From contig NZ_BAFX01000086.1 in assembly GCF_000308815.1 (NCBI RefSeq), positions 62,001 through 126,000 on the forward strand: a stretch of DNA of 64,000 bases. The letters are read 5' to 3'. The translations under genes were made by a program, and so were the position numbers. The notes beneath the pieces were generated by a model. The model did not search any database. It was not told the DNA's origin and worked only from the letters and a program-made list of their open reading frames with translations. This DNA is from Nocardia concava NBRC 100430. Lineage in GTDB: Bacteria > Actinomycetota > Actinomycetes > Mycobacteriales > Mycobacteriaceae. This document shows, piece after piece, positions 34,121-42,211 of the stretch (positions are counted from its first letter, which is position 1; every line of letters begins with the position of its first letter).

Positions 34121-35035
34121 TTACCGGTCGGCACGCTTGCCGTGGGCGCGATCGACCCGGCCGGCGAGGAAGTCGAAGATCCAGAACAGGATCAGGCCGA
34201 CCAGTGAGGACAGCAGCAGGGCGGTCAGCAGTTCCTCGGTGGCGAGGCGCTGACGGTAGACATCGATCATGCGGCCGATGCCGGGTTCACCCTGGCGGAA
34301 GAAGAAGTCGGCGACGATGGAGCCGATCACGGCCATGCCCGCCGAGATCTTGAAGCCGGAGATCATGGCCGGAAGCGCCGCGGGCAACTGCAGTTTCAGC
34401 AGCCGCTGCCAGCGGTTCGCGCCGTGCAGCGTGAACAGGTCGTGTTCGGAGGCCTGCACGGATTTGAGGCCGAAGAGGGTATTGGTGATGACCGGGAACA
34501 GCGACACCATGACGCATACGATGACGCGGCTGCCGAACTCGTAACCGAACCAGAAGCCGAACAGCGGGACCACGGCCAGCACCGGAATCGTCTGCAGGAT
34601 AACGGCATACGGGTAAAGCGAGTATTCGGCCCAGCGGGCCTGGCTCATGATCACCGCGAACGCGACACCGGCGACGATGGCGATGGTGAGGCCGACGAGT
34701 GCGATCTGTACCGTCGCGCCGAGGGCCGAGAGGATCTCGGTGCGGGTGGCGGCGTCGAGCAGGCCCTTGGAGATCACCGATTCCGGTGGTGGGAGCAGGA
34801 ATCGGGATTGCTGCGGGATGAGGAAGTGGCTGGCGATCGTCCAGGCGGCCATGACCAGGAGGAAGACGAGCGCGGGGGCGAAGACTCGGACGGGGGCGAT
34901 CGCGAAGGGCCAGCGGGGTTTCCAAGGAGTGCGCGGTGGTCGCGCGGTCGCCTCGGAGGTCCCGGAAGCATCGGACGCAGCGGCGGTGCGCTCGCTCGCG
35001 GCGGCGATGGCGTTGTTGACGGCGGCGGCGGTCAT
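34121..35035 (-). CDS. ABC transporter permease (NitT/TauT/thiamine-precursor type)
   Basis: This 304-residue permease has about six membrane segments and a BPD_transp_1 EAA loop (LFTLHGANRWQRLLKLQLP). The N-terminal 45 residues are soluble and Ala/Ser-rich. Its start overlaps the end of the ATPase gene by 4 bp, so the two are translationally coupled. With the ATPase and the NMT1-like lipoprotein it forms a full importer of the SsuABC/ThiXYZ kind. Confidence 0.9.
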   Translation of the reverse strand: MTAAAVNNAIAAASERTAAASDASGTSEATARPPRTPWKPRWPFAIAPVRVFAPALVFLLVMAAWTIASHFLIPQQSRFLLPPPESVISKGLLDAATRTEILSALGATVQIALVGLTIAIVAGVAFAVIMSQARWAEYSLYPYAVILQTIPVLAVVPLFGFWFGYEFGSRVIVCVMVSLFPVITNTLFGLKSVQASEHDLFTLHGANRWQRLLKLQLPAALPAMISGFKISAGMAVIGSIVADFFFRQGEPGIGRMIDVYRQRLATEELLTALLLSSLVGLILFWIFDFLAGRVDRAHGKRADR

Positions 35036-35925
35036 GCGGCCCTCCCTCGGGTCTGTACGGTTCCGCGTTCGGCGTCGTGCAGTGCTGCCGAGACCTCCGC
35101 GGCGATGGCCCCGAATTCGGGCGTGTATCGCGATTCCGGTTTCCGCGGAAAGTCCAGTGGTACAGCGATATCCGCCGCCACCCGGCCCGGCCTCCCGGTG
35201 AGCACGACCACGCGGGTGGACATGAACACCGCCTCGGCCACCGAGTGCGTGACGAACACGCCGGTGAAACCCGAACGCCGGTAGAGCCCGCTCACCTCCT
35301 CGTTGAGCCGCTGCCGGGTGATCTCGTCGAGCGCGCCGAACGGCTCGTCGAAGAGGAACAGTTCCGGCGCCCCGGTCAGCGCCCGCGCGATGGAGGTGCG
35401 CATGCGCATACCGCCGGAAAGCTGTGCGGGCTTGTGGTTCTCGAACCCGGTCAGCCCGACCAGCTCCAGCGCCTCACGCGCCGCCGCCCGCCGCGTCGCC
35501 TTGTCGGTGCCCGCGAGTTCGGCGGGCAGTTCGATATTGCGCAGTACCGAGCGCCACGGCAGCAGGGTCGCCTCCTGGAACACGTAGCCGACCTTGCGGG
35601 TGGCGACGGAAACCGTTCCGCCGGTGGGCTTCTCGAACCCGGCCGCCAGGCGCAGCAGGGTGGACTTGCCGCACCCGGAGGGCCCGACCAGGGAGACGAA
35701 CTCGCCCGGCCGGATGTCGATGTCGATGCCCTCGAGCGCGTGGGTGCCGTTCTCGAAGGTCAGGCCGACATCGCGGAAGCCCAGGGCCGTATCGCTATCA
35801 CTCGAGGTGTCGGCGCCGGTGTATACATTGCCGCTCCCGGCGGCCACTGCGTTCCGGTCCGGGATCCCGTCCGGAAGCCCGTCCGAGCCTTGGCCTTTGG
35901 CGGCGTTTGAAGCGGTGGTGCGCAT
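35032..35925 (-). CDS. ABC transporter ATPase (NitT/TauT type)
   Basis: This 297-residue ATPase has Walker A GPSGCGKST, signature LSGGMRMR and Walker B LFLFDEPFGALDE. The first 50 residues before the ATPase core are a low-complexity Gly/Asp/Ser tail. I chose ATG 35925; a GTG at 35931 is also in frame. A GntR-box copy at 35983-35995 lies 58 bp upstream, inside the end of the amidohydrolase gene, which suggests an internal promoter for the importer genes. Confidence 0.9.
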   Translation of the reverse strand: MRTTASNAAKGQGSDGLPDGIPDRNAVAAGSGNVYTGADTSSDSDTALGFRDVGLTFENGTHALEGIDIDIRPGEFVSLVGPSGCGKSTLLRLAAGFEKPTGGTVSVATRKVGYVFQEATLLPWRSVLRNIELPAELAGTDKATRRAAAREALELVGLTGFENHKPAQLSGGMRMRTSIARALTGAPELFLFDEPFGALDEITRQRLNEEVSGLYRRSGFTGVFVTHSVAEAVFMSTRVVVLTGRPGRVAADIAVPLDFPRKPESRYTPEFGAIAAEVSAALHDAERGTVQTRGRAA

Positions 35926-35982
35926 GTCCACAGTTCTATCGGCGGATCATTGCCGGGTGCGGTCCGCGCGATTACGCGTGTG

Positions 35983-35995
35983 TTTCGTATACGAT
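35983..35995 (-). promoter_or_regulatory. GntR-box copy 1 (internal, before the ABC genes)
   Basis: On the minus strand this reads ATCGTATACGAAA. It matches the 13-bp box found at three other promoters of this cluster. It lies at the 3' end of the CodA-like gene and 58 bp before the ABC ATPase start. Confidence 0.6.
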
Positions 35996-37194
35996 CAGTT
36001 GGCGAGCAGGCGGCCGTCACGGGCCACCACCCGGCCGCGCTTGACCACCAGTGCGCGCGGCGGCACGGACACCACTGCGGCAGCGGGTGTTTCGGCGTGC
36101 ACGGTGAACAGGTCGGCGCTCTTACCCACCGCGAGTCCGTAGTCGGCGATCCCCAGAACCGATGCGCCGCCGTAGGTTCCGGCAGCCAGTGCCAGCTCTA
36201 TCTCCTCGTCCGCGACCAGCCGATCCCGGAAGGACACCTGCATGATCCGGCGCAGCATGTCGCCGTCACCGTAGGGGGTCCACAGGTCGCGGATGCCGTC
36301 ATTGCCGAACGCCAGTCCGGCTCCGGCCGCGTGCATGGTGCGGACCGGGACGACGGGTGCGTCACCCACGGCGCAGGTGACCATGGAAACGCCTGCTTCC
36401 GCGAGGCTTTCGGCGATCCGCCGCTGCTCGTCGGGCGCCAGCTCGCCCATGGCGTACGCGTGGCTGATGGTCACCCGCCCGGCCAGCCCGGTCGCCTTGG
36501 TGCGGGCCACGATCAGGTCGTACTGCCAGGCGCCGAGCGCGCCCCGGTCGTGCAGATGGATATCGATGCGCGCGCCGTACTTCTCGGCGAGACCGAAGAT
36601 CAAATCCAGCTGACCGACCGGATCACCGTCGTAGCCGGCGGGATCCAGGCCGCCGATGGCCTCGACGCCCTCGGCCAGCGCGGCTTCCAGGAGTTTGTCC
36701 GTGCCGGGGCGGGTCAGCAGGCCGCCCTGGGGGAAGGCCACGAGTTGCACGTCCACCCGGTCCGCGTGCCGGGCCGCGGCCGCCCGGACGGCCTCGACGC
36801 CGCGCAGGCCCACCTCGGGATCGATGTCGATGTGGCTGCGGACGTGCGCGGTACCGCCGGAAACCATGGCCGCCAGCAGGTTCGACGCGTAGTCGGCGCT
36901 GGGCAGTCCCAGCTCGTCGCGGCGGCCCTCGCCGTTGGCGATGCGGCCGGACAGGGTGCGGCCGCCGGTATTGGGGACCCAGGGTCCGCCGAACATGGTC
37001 TTGTCGAGGTGGCAGTGGGAGTCGACCAGGCCCGGAAGCACCAGCGCCCCGGCCAGATCCACGGTTTCGACGCCGTCGGCGGCCAGGTCGGGGCCGATGG
37101 CGGCGATGCGGCCGTCACGAATGAGGATGTCGGCCACCGCGAGCGGGGCTCCGGGAGTCCACGGCCGTCCGCCGCGCAGCAAGAGATCGTTCAT
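35995..37194 (-). CDS. CodA-like amidohydrolase (first of two)
   Basis: This 399-residue TIM-barrel amidohydrolase resembles cytosine deaminase: metal motif HCHLDK (about 60-65), HIDIDPEVGL, VQLVAFPQGGL, IDIHLHD, ISHAYAMGEL and GNDGIRDLWTPYGDGDML. CodA has HDD at the last site; here it is NDG, so one Asp is kept. CodA-type enzymes hydrolyse the C-N bond of pyrimidines and related rings. It sits second in the seven-gene run, 52 bp after the TauE/SafE gene. Substrate inferred, not shown. Confidence 0.87.
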   Translation of the reverse strand: MNDLLLRGGRPWTPGAPLAVADILIRDGRIAAIGPDLAADGVETVDLAGALVLPGLVDSHCHLDKTMFGGPWVPNTGGRTLSGRIANGEGRRDELGLPSADYASNLLAAMVSGGTAHVRSHIDIDPEVGLRGVEAVRAAAARHADRVDVQLVAFPQGGLLTRPGTDKLLEAALAEGVEAIGGLDPAGYDGDPVGQLDLIFGLAEKYGARIDIHLHDRGALGAWQYDLIVARTKATGLAGRVTISHAYAMGELAPDEQRRIAESLAEAGVSMVTCAVGDAPVVPVRTMHAAGAGLAFGNDGIRDLWTPYGDGDMLRRIMQVSFRDRLVADEEIELALAAGTYGGASVLGIADYGLAVGKSADLFTVHAETPAAAVVSVPPRALVVKRGRVVARDGRLLAN

Positions 37195-37246
37195 GGGTAC
37201 ACCACCTGTGTCGGAGAAGAGAGCTGTGTCAAAGAGATAGAGAGCG

Positions 37247-37990
37247 CTAGGACAGCAACATCGCGGTTCCGGCGCCGACGCCGAACACGATCACCACGGC
37301 CCGGAAGGCACCCGGCCGCAGCCGATCCGCCAAGCGCGCACCGGCCACGCCACCGAGCAGGCAGGCCGGTGCCAGGACGGCGACCGCCCACCACTGCACC
37401 GGCCCGAACAGCGCGACCGCCACCACCGCCGTGGTCGAGACCGTGAGCGTGAGCAGGCTTTTCAGTCCGTTGAGCCGGGTGATCGAGGCATCGATGCCCA
37501 GGGCCAGCGCGGTCAGCAGCACGATTCCCATGCCGCCGTTGAAGTACGCGCCGTACGCCGCGCCGAGGAACACCCCCGCGAACAACCGCAGCCGCGAATC
37601 CCCGCCGTGCGCCGCGAGCTTGCGCGAGACCGCGGGCTGTGCCGCGAAAAGGGCGGTGGCCGCCAGGATCAGGTACGGCACCAGGGCCGCGAACACCTTG
37701 GGCGGTGCGGCCAGCAGCGCGATCACGCCGCCGGTCGCACCCGCCACCCCGGTGATCACCAATCCGGGTACCAGCGGCCGATGTTCGTCGAGACGTTTGC
37801 GCAGTGCGGCGGCCCCACCGAGATAGCCGGGCCAGACGGACACCGAGTTGGTGACGGTCGCCGTCACCGGCGGCAGGCCCGTGGCGAGCAGGGCCGGGAA
37901 CGACAGCAGACTGCCGCCCCCGGCGATGGCATTGCACACGCCCGCCCCGAAACCGGCGGCGAACAAGAGCACTAGATGTGCGGGATCCAT
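37247..37990 (-). CDS. TauE/SafE-family membrane transporter
   Basis: This 247-residue protein has about eight membrane segments and the family motif FGAGVCNAIAGGGSLLSFPAL near the N-terminus, repeated in part near the middle (AAYGAYFNGGMGIVL). TauE/SafE proteins export sulfite, sulfonates or organic anions. It is the first gene of the minus-strand run, with a GntR box at 38017-38029, 27 bp before its start. It may export a product or take up an anionic substrate. Confidence 0.85.
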   Translation of the reverse strand: MDPAHLVLLFAAGFGAGVCNAIAGGGSLLSFPALLATGLPPVTATVTNSVSVWPGYLGGAAALRKRLDEHRPLVPGLVITGVAGATGGVIALLAAPPKVFAALVPYLILAATALFAAQPAVSRKLAAHGGDSRLRLFAGVFLGAAYGAYFNGGMGIVLLTALALGIDASITRLNGLKSLLTLTVSTTAVVAVALFGPVQWWAVAVLAPACLLGGVAGARLADRLRPGAFRAVVIVFGVGAGTAMLLS

Positions 37991-38016
37991 GGATTCCTTC
38001 CGGACAGAATGGCCGC

Positions 38017-38029
38017 ATCGTATACAAAC
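38017..38029 (+). promoter_or_regulatory. GntR-box copy 2 (TauE/SafE promoter)
   Basis: The sequence is ATCGTATACAAAC. It lies in the divergent region between the TauE/SafE gene (start 37990) and the GntR gene (start 38184), close to the first. Confidence 0.62.
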
Positions 38030-38132
38030 CCCCGCAGATCAGCGACCTGAAGACGTTGCACCACAGCCGGACCCGCGAATGGGGTGGCTGTGCAGTAGAT
38101 TTGCGGCATCCCGTCGGCCGAGGCCACGATGG

Positions 38133-38145
38133 ATCGTATGCAAAC
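38133..38145 (+). promoter_or_regulatory. GntR-box copy 3 (GntR promoter)
   Basis: The sequence ATCGTATGCAAAC differs from copy 2 by one base. It lies 38 bp before the GntR start, a suitable place for autoregulation. Confidence 0.6.
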
Positions 38146-38183
38146 CAGTCCCGTGTTTTCCCAGATCCGCAGATGAGGCAGCA

Positions 38184-38870
38184 GTGACCAGCACCGCCGG
38201 CCGCATGACACCGCAACAGCTGTGTCGCGCCATTCGTGAAGACATCATTCGCGGCGCGTACGCCCCCGGGCAGCGTCTCACCGAGGATGCGCTCGCGGAG
38301 AGCTACGGGGTATCCCGGGTTCCCGTCCGGGAGGCACTGCGCACCTTGGAAGCCGAGGGTTTCGCCTCGTCACGCCCGTACGCCGGGGTCTTCGTGGCCG
38401 AACTCACCGAGGAGGAGGCGGCCGATCTGCTCGAGATCCGCGCCCGCCTGGAACCCCTGTGCGCGTCCCGCGCCGCGGCCCGCCGCACCCCCGAACAACT
38501 CGGCCGCCTCAAGGAACTCACCGCCCTCGGCCAGGACGCCGTCCGCGCCGGCCGCCTCGACGAACTGGCCCGCCTCAACAGCCGCTTCCACGAGGTACTC
38601 GCCGAGGCGTCGGGCAGCACCCTGCTCGCCCAACTGATCATGCAGCTGAGCTGGAAGATCGCCTGGGTCTACTCGGTCGAACTCCCCCGCCGCGCCGGTG
38701 ATTCCTGGCGCGAACACGAAGAGATCTGCGCCGCACTGGAAGCAGGCAACCCCGACCGCGCCGCCGAGGTGGTGAGCACCCACATCGCCCACGCCGCGTC
38801 GGCCTACCGCTTCCGCCAGCGCACGGAAGACCCTGCGCGACAGCCAGGTTCGGCCTCCCGCGCTTCGTAA
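38184..38870 (+). CDS. GntR-family regulator (FCD subfamily)
   Basis: This 228-residue regulator has the GntR winged helix (IREDIIRGAYAPGQRLTED, then YGVSRVPVREALRTLEAEG) and a C-terminal FCD ligand domain. GTG 38184 is preceded by GAGG at proper distance; ATG 38205 is also in frame. It lies between the two divergent units of the catabolic cluster, and copies of a GTATAC-centred box flank both units and its own gene, so it is the likely local regulator. Confidence 0.9.
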   Translation: MTSTAGRMTPQQLCRAIREDIIRGAYAPGQRLTEDALAESYGVSRVPVREALRTLEAEGFASSRPYAGVFVAELTEEEAADLLEIRARLEPLCASRAAARRTPEQLGRLKELTALGQDAVRAGRLDELARLNSRFHEVLAEASGSTLLAQLIMQLSWKIAWVYSVELPRRAGDSWREHEEICAALEAGNPDRAAEVVSTHIAHAASAYRFRQRTEDPARQPGSASRAS

Positions 38871-38910
38871 CATCCGCGCAGCAATTGCGGTTCGGCGACG
38901 AAACATCTCC

Positions 38911-38923
38911 CTCGTATACAAAC
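38911..38923 (+). promoter_or_regulatory. GntR-box copy 4 (promoter of the second amidohydrolase)
   Basis: The sequence is CTCGTATACAAAC. It lies 28 bp before the start of the second CodA-like gene (38952). Confidence 0.6.
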
Positions 38924-38951
38924 GGAATCACTTCGTGTCGGGGAGGTAGCC

Positions 38952-40271
38952 ATGACGGATTTGTTGCCGGAGACGGTCGACCCGGAGTCACCGGAAATAC
39001 CGGAGCCACCGCAAACGGTCGATCTGGTGCTGCGCGCCGCCCGGATCGCGGATAACGCGGAACTGGTGGACATCGCGATCACCAACGGCGTCATCACCGC
39101 AATCAGATCCAACGTCGCCACACCCGGCACCGAGGAGATCGACTGCGCCGGACGCGTAGTCATCCCCGGCCTGATCGAATCCCACGTCCACCTGGACAAG
39201 GCACTCCTAGACGCCGAGAAATCCAATCCGGACGGCACCCTGGCCGGCGCCATCAGCGTCACCGCCGAACTCAAACGAGGCTTCACCGTAGCCTCCATCC
39301 GCGACCGAGCCCGCCGCGTCCTCGACATGGCGATCAGCAACGGCACCACCGTGATCCGGGCACACCCCGACGTCGATCCGATCGTCGGACTGCGCGGGGT
39401 GACAGCCCTACTCGACCTCCGCGAGGAATACCGCGAACGGCTCGATCTGCAGATCGTCGCGTTTCCCCAGGAAGGCATCCTCCAAGCCCCCGGCACCATC
39501 GACCTCCTCCGCGAAAGCCTGTACGCGGGAGCCGATGTACTCGGCGGCTGCGCCTACAACGAACGCACCATCGAAGACTGCCACCGCCACGTCGACCTGA
39601 TCTTCGACCTGGCCGCAGAGTTCAACGTCCCCCTGGACATCCACGCCGACTTCGCCGACGACGCCAGCGATCCCCGATACGCCATGGCGGATTACATCGC
39701 CGCGGTCACCGAACGCACCGGACGCCAGGGCCGAGTCACACTCGGGCACATGACTTCCCTGGCCGGGCGGGCACCCGCCGACCGTGCGCGGACAATCGAA
39801 CGACTGGCCGCGGCCGGGATCTCCGTGGTGCCGTTGCCTGCTACCGATATGCACCTCGGCGGACGATCCGACAGCACCAACGTGCGGCGGGGCATCGCAC
39901 CGATCCGGGAGCTGTGGGAGGCGGGAATCACGACCGCGTACTCGTCCAACAACATTCGGAATGCATTCACGCCGTATGGGAATGCGGACATGTTGGATGT
40001 CGGGTTGTTCCTTGCTCAGACCGCGCATTTGTCGGGCCCGGAGGACATGAACCGGGTGCTGGCGATGGCCACGACCGAGGCGGCGCGAACCATCGGGATT
40101 GCTGATCGGTACGGAATCCGGGTCGGAGCTGCCGCGGACCTCGTGGTCCTGTCGACATATCGGCTCGCGGACGCATTACTGGACCGCCCCGATCGGAACT
40201 ATGTGTTCAAAGCAGGCCGTCTCGCCGCTCGAACTATCCGCACCCATGAAGTCGTAAAGACGAAAAGATAA
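38952..40271 (+). CDS. CodA-like amidohydrolase (second), with altered metal site
   Basis: This 439-residue amidohydrolase has HVHLDK, AHPDVDPIVGL, LQIVAFPQEGIL, DIHADFADDASDP and LGHMTS, all CodA-like. The C-terminal metal/catalytic pair, HDD in CodA, is replaced by Ser-Asn-Asn (AYSSNNIRNAFTPYGNAD), and the CodA HxxE glutamate aligns with Phe (HADF). So it may not be a plain deaminase. It has its own copy of the GntR box and follows the GntR gene by 81 bp. It probably acts on the same or a related ring compound as the first enzyme. Confidence 0.85.
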   Translation: MTDLLPETVDPESPEIPEPPQTVDLVLRAARIADNAELVDIAITNGVITAIRSNVATPGTEEIDCAGRVVIPGLIESHVHLDKALLDAEKSNPDGTLAGAISVTAELKRGFTVASIRDRARRVLDMAISNGTTVIRAHPDVDPIVGLRGVTALLDLREEYRERLDLQIVAFPQEGILQAPGTIDLLRESLYAGADVLGGCAYNERTIEDCHRHVDLIFDLAAEFNVPLDIHADFADDASDPRYAMADYIAAVTERTGRQGRVTLGHMTSLAGRAPADRARTIERLAAAGISVVPLPATDMHLGGRSDSTNVRRGIAPIRELWEAGITTAYSSNNIRNAFTPYGNADMLDVGLFLAQTAHLSGPEDMNRVLAMATTEAARTIGIADRYGIRVGAAADLVVLSTYRLADALLDRPDRNYVFKAGRLAARTIRTHEVVKTKR

Positions 40272-40736
40272 AAAGACGCCTGGAGAAGGGAGAGGAGGGG
40301 GCTGGGTTGGGCACCTTGGTGGCGGCACCAGCCTCCTCGAGGCTCGGGCGCGCAGCGGCCCGGGGAAGAACACTCAAAGACGCCGCTAGGTGTCCGATTC
40401 GCCCGGTTCCTGTCATCGAGAGGCACATTTTGGAGGCGAGATTAGGGAGGAACCAGACAAAAGCCCTCAAGGATGTGCCGCTCGACGAACAGACGGGGTG
40501 GGAGGGGGCGGGCGGGGGGCTTGGAGGCCTGTGGAGTTGTCAATGAGCGCTGGTTCTCGACCCCTTTGGGTCTTGGTTCTTGTTGTTTTTTCCTAGAAGG
40601 TGATCCGTGCGGTCCGTGGGCTGGGATCGGCGGGTGGCGGCTCCCAACCCGGCGTCAGCCCAAGTCCGGCAGGGCAGGCGACGCAACCACACTTCCCCGT
40701 CCCTGCGCACGCCAGCGCGACAAGAGCAGCGGGGTC
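40272..40736. other. Non-coding stretch between the amidohydrolase and the HNH gene
   Basis: About 465 bp without a convincing gene on either strand; open frames here have unlike-coding composition and no start with a ribosome-binding site. A T-rich stretch, TTGTTGTTTTTTCC around 40577-40590, and purine-rich tracts near 40285-40300 are visible. It may be debris next to a 13E12-type element. I see no inverted repeat of note. Confidence 0.5.
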
Positions 40737-42188
40737 TCACGCAGCCGTTTGACCCCACTCCCGACAACTGGATTCGACAGCGTTGGCGACCAACTGCCCA
40801 ACGTGATGCCTCTCGTTGACTCGAGCAACACCGTTCGGGTCCAACGCCTTCGGGGCAATCCAACCGATGCGTCCCCGATTCGGCGAACCCTTACCGAGCA
40901 TCACCGTCCGCCACCCGTTGACGCTGTCGTTCACCAGCGCGTGGTGGTGATCGCAAACAAGAGCGAGGTTGTCCAGATCCGTCGGCCCACCCTTCACCCA
41001 GTCGGTGACGTGGTGCGCGGCGCACATATCCGCCGGAACGTCGCAGCCGGGGAAGGTGCAACCCCGGTCGCGCGCCAGCAACCCGAGCCGCTGTCCCGAG
41101 CTGGCCAACCGCTGCCCGTAGCTCAGGTACAACGGAATTCCCTTGTCGTCCAGGACCACAAGCACCGGCCGGGTCCCGCCCGCCATCTTCAGAGCCTCGT
41201 TGATCGACATCTGAACGCCGGAGGCGGTTGTCGCAAGACCCGAGCCCCGCTCCAGATCGTTGAGGCTCATCGAGAGCGTGACCTGCACCGGCATCCCGCG
41301 ATGCGAACCGAGCTTGCGCAAATCCAGCCCCGGCTGCAGCAAGGCGATGAACGCATCGTGCACCCGCTGCCCCGCATCACGACGATCCCGACGCGCGGCC
41401 GCATCCAACACCGATGACTCGATCGGCTTGTCGCTCACACCCGGGCTGTCGACATCCTCGGTGTTGCACATACCCGGCCGGGCGTACTTGGCCAGGAACG
41501 CATCCAACAGCGCCCGCAGCTGCGGGGTCAGCCAGCCCTCGATCCAGCTCATCCCGTCAACTCCCGGACGCCCCACCAGGATTCCCCGGCGACGGCGGCG
41601 ATCATCATCACTGATCACCGTCCCCTCGGGATCGAGGCGCGCCAGGATCTCGCGCCCCATCCGCGGCAGGTCATCGGGCCAGCCCTTCAGGCAGTAGTCC
41701 ACCAGAATCCGCTCGGTCTCGACGCGCGCCTCGGCGGGAACATCGGTCGGCAGATGGGTCATGACGTCCACGATGTTGCGGACGTGATCACGTGAGATAT
41801 CCCCCGCCTCAAAGGCTTCGGCGGTGGCTTCGAGCACCGGCGGGGCCACATGCCCCGTCAGCTGCCGGAACTCGCCCACCTGCTTGGCAATCTTGATCCG
41901 CGTAGCGGCGTCATACCGCGACAGGTTCAGCGTGTGACGCAAGAACGCCACCGGCGAACCGGCCCCGGAGGTTTCAGGCAGGGAACGATCCGACGCCTCG
42001 ATGATCAGCTTGGACCCCAACGCCGAAAGCTGACGCTGGCACGTCTCCAACCGCTGCATCAACGCCACGACATCCTGATCGAAGAACAGCGTCAGATCAC
42101 CATGACCAACACGGTCCACAATGGCCGCGACCGCGGCCTCCAATTCAGCGAGACCGCAGCTTTCGAATGTTTCCCCCTTCGAATTCAT
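40737..42188 (-). CDS. DUF222/HNH endonuclease family protein (13E12-type)
   Basis: This 483-residue protein has the DUF222 region (about 1-300) and a C-terminal HNH nuclease domain with RDRGCTFPGCDVPADMCAAHH and the segment NLALVCDHHHALV that carries HNH residues. This is the REP13E12 family, dispersed in mycobacteria and relatives and often linked to mobile or repeat sequences. It sits between two catabolic units and has nothing to do with them by sequence. Function unproven; DNA cleavage is plausible. Confidence 0.92.
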   Translation of the reverse strand: MNSKGETFESCGLAELEAAVAAIVDRVGHGDLTLFFDQDVVALMQRLETCQRQLSALGSKLIIEASDRSLPETSGAGSPVAFLRHTLNLSRYDAATRIKIAKQVGEFRQLTGHVAPPVLEATAEAFEAGDISRDHVRNIVDVMTHLPTDVPAEARVETERILVDYCLKGWPDDLPRMGREILARLDPEGTVISDDDRRRRRGILVGRPGVDGMSWIEGWLTPQLRALLDAFLAKYARPGMCNTEDVDSPGVSDKPIESSVLDAAARRDRRDAGQRVHDAFIALLQPGLDLRKLGSHRGMPVQVTLSMSLNDLERGSGLATTASGVQMSINEALKMAGGTRPVLVVLDDKGIPLYLSYGQRLASSGQRLGLLARDRGCTFPGCDVPADMCAAHHVTDWVKGGPTDLDNLALVCDHHHALVNDSVNGWRTVMLGKGSPNRGRIGWIAPKALDPNGVARVNERHHVGQLVANAVESSCREWGQTAA

Positions 42189-42211
42189 GCACCAATTTTA
42201 CCGCCGCAAAT

